Source: Tolypeutes matacus
Taxonomy: Eukaryota; Chordata; Mammalia; Cingulata; Chlamyphoridae
NCBI GenBank assembly: GCA_026826555.1
Contig: JAKSZT010053764.1
Coordinates: 17,865,533 to 17,929,532 of the forward strand
Reading direction: 5' to 3'
DNA length: 64,000 nucleotides
A model generated the notes under the pieces. The model was not told the origin of the DNA. It saw only the letters and a list, made by a program, of their open reading frames with translations, and ran no database searches. The translations under genes were made by a program, and so were the position numbers. Positions 60,246 to 64,000 of the stretch are shown here, piece by piece. Numbering within the stretch: position 1 is the stretch's first letter; each line of letters opens with the position of its first letter.

Positions 60246-61377
60246 CTAAAGAGCCTGAGTGTGCTTACTGAACTAGGAGAAGAGGAACCCTGTGCTCTTT
60301 CTGTGGTCTCATCTGCTTCCTGTGACTATATGGGTGAGCAGGGTAGAGGGATCTCAATGCGGTAGGCATATCACTGACCTAGGATTTGGGGATCATGCTA
60401 ATAGGTACCTCTGCCCCATAACCCTTTGTCCTGATTCTCCGCAGTCCCCATCCTCTCCTCGTGTGGCCCCCCAGCAGGCTGATCTTGTTCCCTGTCCCAG
60501 ACTTCTGTCTCTGCCTTACTGACCCTCTCTAGCTTAGCCTTGCTTAGGTTAAGTGGGTAAATTGGAGCCAAGTATCTGTCAAATGGCAAAAGGAAGGTTG
60601 TTCTTGGTCCAAGAAGATGCAATGGACTGATGGAAAAGTGTCAAGTTTGAATTTGAAGCCTATTTTCTCATAGAAATGCTGTTACTTGTAGTTCAGTTTC
60701 TGTTGCTAGAAATTAATTTTAAACAATTTTTTTTTTTTTTAATGAGGCTTATATTTCTTTTCTCTCTATGGGAGATTACGTCTTGGGTAAAAGAAAACTA
60801 GAGACACTTATAAACAGGGTTTCTGAATAATTCATCATCCAAATTGAGCATTTTTGAGAGGGAAAGGGGGTGCTATTAAAATTACTCCAGAACTATCCCT
60901 GGTAAACAGGGATGCGCTATGGGAGGGGATTTTAAAGTAGAACACCTTTGAAAGATGGGGACTGCTTGCACATATTTTGTAATTTGATGACAAGTTGTTT
61001 TAGGTAGTGTCTTAATAATTTAAAGGAAAATACATGAATGTCTCTGGGGCAAACTTCTAAACAGTGAAAAGAAGAGTAACTTTTTGGGTTGTTCATTATT
61101 AATAGCCTCAGTGCTCTCAAATTGCCAGTAAGTTCCTCTTGTCTGGTTCGCACATTTGGATTCTGTCTTTCATACTGAACATTTGCAAACTATCCAAATA
61201 TAAACATCTTTAATGAAGCAGTAAGATACTGAGGCGAAACAATGTCCAAGGTGTGAATTATTGCACCATCCATAACTCAGGCTGAAGTGTGACTTTTTGT
61301 GATTGCATAATGGCTCTTTGCCAAGTTGTATAACAAAAACCCTGGTAATTACAGCCTTAAATAACTCAAATAATCTT
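60246..61377. other. Mostly unassigned noncoding sequence
   Basis: No transposon recognised. Includes the candidate element at 61150-61372, listed separately. Confidence 0.45.
61150..61372. promoter_or_regulatory. Candidate conserved noncoding element (weak)
   Basis: Repeat-free and of moderate complexity, with closely spaced factor-like motifs: ATTGCATAAT at 61302-61311 (a C/EBP- or POU-like near-palindrome), CATAACTCAGG and CCAAGTTGTATAACAA. A DAS SINE sits just downstream without disturbing it. No direct evidence of function or of conservation. Confidence 0.2.
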
Positions 61378-61390
61378 TAGACATTTATTT

Positions 61391-61584
61391 ATTTATTTAT
61401 TTATTTATTTTTTAAAGATTTTATTTATTTATTCATTTATCCCCCCCTTGCTGCCTGTGCTCGCTGGGTCAGCCAACCACGCCATGCGGGCGGGCTTGCC
61501 TTCACCAGGAGGCCCCCGGAACCGAACCCGGGGCCCCCCATATGGTAAACGGGAGCCCCACTGATTGAGCCACAGCCTCTTCCC
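61391..61584 (-). mobile_element. DAS tRNA-derived SINE, minus strand
   Basis: On minus it reads GGAAGAGGCTGTGGCTCAAT (head with A-box region), CCATATGGGGGGCC, B box GGTTCGGTTCC, then GGCCTCCTGGTGAAGG, GCAAGCCCGCCCGC and a tail of AAATAAATAAATA. The 13-bp direct repeat TAGACATTTATTT flanks it (61378-61390 and 61585-61597). The head and B box are complete, unlike the copy at 2405-2551. Confidence 0.94.
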
Positions 61585-61597
61585 TAGACATTTATTT

Positions 61598-62444
61598 TTT
61601 AAGTTAGTAGAAATTGTAAAATAAAAACCCAAACAGTAAAATCGCACCTTCAAATTCTTAAATTTATTTAAATACCTAATGCATTTGGTAGATACCCTCA
61701 AAGATGTTTCTTTTCTTAATGATTTTTATGAAATATTATTAATGGATAATGGGTTGGGGAAGAAAGTAACAAAAAAATGTCTTTAAGTGAAAGACTTCTG
61801 ATAAACCTACATATATCAGGAATAATTCTATACTTTGGAAAATGACTTAGTCATACCTTTGTTAGGAAGTTTGGATTTATATTTTCCTGAATTTTTCATA
61901 GCTAAACTGCTTTTTGTTTACACTTGCATGCTTCGAATACCTAAGGTATATGAAGGACAAGTCCTACACCCAAAATCATGAAACCAGAAAAATTCAACAA
62001 CACTCGGTAGGTATTTAATTGTATTCCATGATCTAGGCACTGGGTGCTCCTGGCACCAAGTTATTCTAAGTATTTTGCCTGATCCCAGCTCTTCCTTGTC
62101 CTGTCTCATTGTCTTAAGAGTCTGATTTCTATTCAACCTAAGTTGTAATAAATGATAATGGTTCACATGGTCTCCCATCCTACTTTTTCCCTTCCTTTTT
62201 TCTGTAGGATATCTTTTTTTCCCCTCTTTTTATCTGTAGGATATCTTAGACCTAGAAGAATGAGTAGGTATTTCAGGCACTGTTGCAGAGTCAGTTGTGG
62301 GGACAGGGATTTTAGGGGCAGGTATGTCTTTTCCAGCACCTTTCAGATCTCCTTGCTTAAATGTCTAATCCACTCACCCATCCTGAATTATGCAACTGAC
62401 GAGAGTCATTACAGTTCACTTGGAAATACGAACATATCTTTAAC
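61598..62444. other. Unassigned noncoding sequence
   Basis: No repeat or gene recognised. Confidence 0.45.
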
Positions 62445-62455
62445 AGTAAGGAACA

Positions 62456-62662
62456 TTACTTAGAATGGTGATAGCAATACTTTCTTCTTAGAAGTTGAAT
62501 TGTTTTTATTTATTTATATATTTTGTAAAGAATAAAGTTATTGAAGGAAATTTCCAGTCTTGCCATGTATACCTTTCATGTGTGCATTTTTATGAATGTA
62601 AAGCTATCCACTTTACTTAGACAGTTTCAAAGCATAATACCTAAATAAATATGATGTCATTC

Positions 62663-62694
<32 letters not shown>
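62456..62694 (+). pseudogene. Poly(A)-tailed retrocopy of a transcript 3' end, parent unknown
   Basis: A 239-base insert is bracketed by the exact 11-bp repeat AGTAAGGAACA (62445-62455 and 62695-62705). It ends in a pure run of 27 A (62667-62693), preceded by the polyadenylation signal AATAAA at 62644-62649, about 17 bases before the tail. A second AATAAA is at 62531-62536. These are the hallmarks of an mRNA copied and inserted by the L1 machinery, 5'-truncated so that only part of a 3' UTR was kept. It does not match any L1, SINE or LTR I know, and no coding frame is evident. The parent gene is not identified. Confidence 0.8.
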
Positions 62695-62695
<1 letters not shown>

Positions 62696-62705
62696 GTAAG
62701 GAACA

Positions 62706-63490
62706 GTCCTATGAAAAGATATACTGAAGCATGGGGCTTTTGAGAAAGGACGTAATAATTGCCAGTTCCAGTCCACAAATCCCTCTGTTTCCCTGAAGGA
62801 CGTGATAATCAACATGCTTTGACTCTCAGCTTCAGCTGGAAGAATCAAGGAAGATATATTTCACGTTGATTTGTATCATCCAGGCCCCAGGCTGTAATGG
62901 GAGTTAGTGAATTCTGAAGCCGGGTCGATGCATCTGCTGGAAACATTCAGCATTTGGAATACTCCTGTCTTCCTATCCCATATCTTATTCAGCATTGCTT
63001 TTTTCCCTCTGCACTCACTGCACTTTCAGAGAGAAAAAAATACTTTCAGACTCACCAGTTATACTTTCCTTATGAAGGCTCTTACTATGCCTCTTGAATG
63101 CTTGCTTCTAGAACTCACCCGGTCTTGTATGGTTTGATAAAGTTTCCTTTTGTAACCTGGGATAGGTTGGGTGCTGAAAGAGAGCTTAGAAATCAAAAGT
63201 TTAGGGGTGTTTTATTTTATTCTTCAGAACCCCAGGGTTCTCTGAGGTGTCTCAAAGGCTCTGGGGGGTTGGGTGCAATAGGAGGTGGGCTCCCTTGTCT
63301 CAACTTTAGTCTCAGCACCTTTCCTTTTATCTGCTTTGTACATTGGGCTGCTGTGTAAAATTTCTCTTGAACACGTCAACCAAAATTTGGCCCGGCTAGG
63401 TCTAGGTCTGGAGTATGCCACTTGCTCCTGTGGATCTTCTGTCTTGTTATATTGCTGTACCTTATGAAAAGGTTGCCGAAGTTATGTGCT
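62706..63490. other. Unassigned noncoding sequence
   Basis: No repeat or gene recognised. Confidence 0.45.
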
Positions 63491-63499
63491 GCCAACCAA

Positions 63500-64000
63500 T
63501 AGATAAATAGGCAGGGTCATGAAGAGACAATTCTTAAAGAGGAAATAAACCTTTGGAGAAAATGCTCAATTTCATTGAGTTTGGGATAGCAAATTAAAGC
63601 CATGGTGTTTTTTTTGTTTTTTTTTTTTTTCCTTTTTGCCTATTAAATTGGCAAAGATGATAATACTCAGTGGATAGACAGCATGTGTAGAGACCAGTGT
63701 TCCCATATTGGTAATGGTGTAAAATATTTAAGATATGTTCACCCTGTCAGCCTCAGCTTTCTGCTTAGTATTTGTGTGCATTCTGATTGGGAGATACCTA
63801 TGTTTTGTAGTGATTAAATAAATGTCTTGACTGTCACTCCTACCTATAACCCCAAAACCCCATTTCTAGAAACTAGTCCTATGAAAATAATTTGAAATAC
63901 AGTAAAAGATATGTGCCTAGAGATATTCTTTGTAATTTTTTTAATCGTGAAAAGTCAGCTTTAGCCTAAATGCACAATTAAGGAATGACTAAGTAAACTG
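63500..64000 (+). mobile_element. Old L1/HAL1-type fragment, runs off the window
   Basis: Forward text resembles the end of ORF2: CATGAAGAGACAATTCTTAA, GAAAATGCTCAATTTCATTG, AGCAAATTAAAGCCATGG, ATTAAATTGGCAAAGATGA, then ACCCCAAAACCCCATTTC and TTAGCCTAAATGCACAATTA, in the order of the familiar old L1 sequence. A T-rich run (63608-63630) interrupts it. Divergent and partial; the element continues beyond 64000. Confidence 0.7.

Noticed and set aside
1..64000. CRISPR arrays, bacterial operons or prophage
   Set aside because: There are no regular direct repeats with unique spacers, no dense coding, and abundant mammalian transposons.

Overview
This is a 64 kb piece of a placental mammal nuclear genome, almost certainly from a xenarthran and most likely an armadillo such as Dasypus. 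The main evidence is a set of tRNA-derived SINEs with intact or decayed A and B boxes that match the DAS family, known from armadillo and its relatives. They sit in an AT-rich background with L1, L2, MIR, hAT-Charlie and MaLR elements. There is a 10-base assembly gap in a GA microsatellite.

I find no protein-coding gene, no exon I can defend and no functional RNA gene. The open frames are short, overlap on both strands, and are chance frames or decayed transposon reading frames. The window reads as a gene desert or the inside of a large intron.

Layout: 0-9 kb is unique sequence with a SINE-interrupted hAT element and a decayed L1 carrying a dimeric DAS SINE. 9-20 kb holds one DAS SINE, a GA/TG tract with the gap, a large TG/CA inverted repeat, a second copy of the 2 kb hAT element, a lineage-type LTR, an MLT1-like LTR and a possible conserved element near 18 kb. 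20-29 kb has decayed L1 pieces, MIRs, and L1 insertions with readable target-site duplications. 29.5-35.7 kb is a near full-length L1 on the minus strand with recognisable but broken ORF1 and ORF2. 36-42 kb has a 5'-truncated L1 with a clear duplication, about 2 kb of unique sequence, then older L1 pieces. 42-50 kb is mainly unique, with MER5A-like and MER20 elements. 50-64 kb has an L2 split by a hAT element, more MIR and LTR copies, two more DAS SINEs, and a small poly(A)-tailed retrocopy of an unidentified transcript end at 62.5 kb.

Nothing here amounts to a new biological system. The most useful observations are the 62.5 kb retrocopy with its 11-bp duplication and 27-base A tail, the promoter-deleted and dimeric SINE variants, the TG/CA inverted repeat with a palindromic centre, and a few candidate regulatory stretches. 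Family names come from memory of consensus sequences; subfamily names are tentative, and most edges of old repeats may be off by tens of bases.
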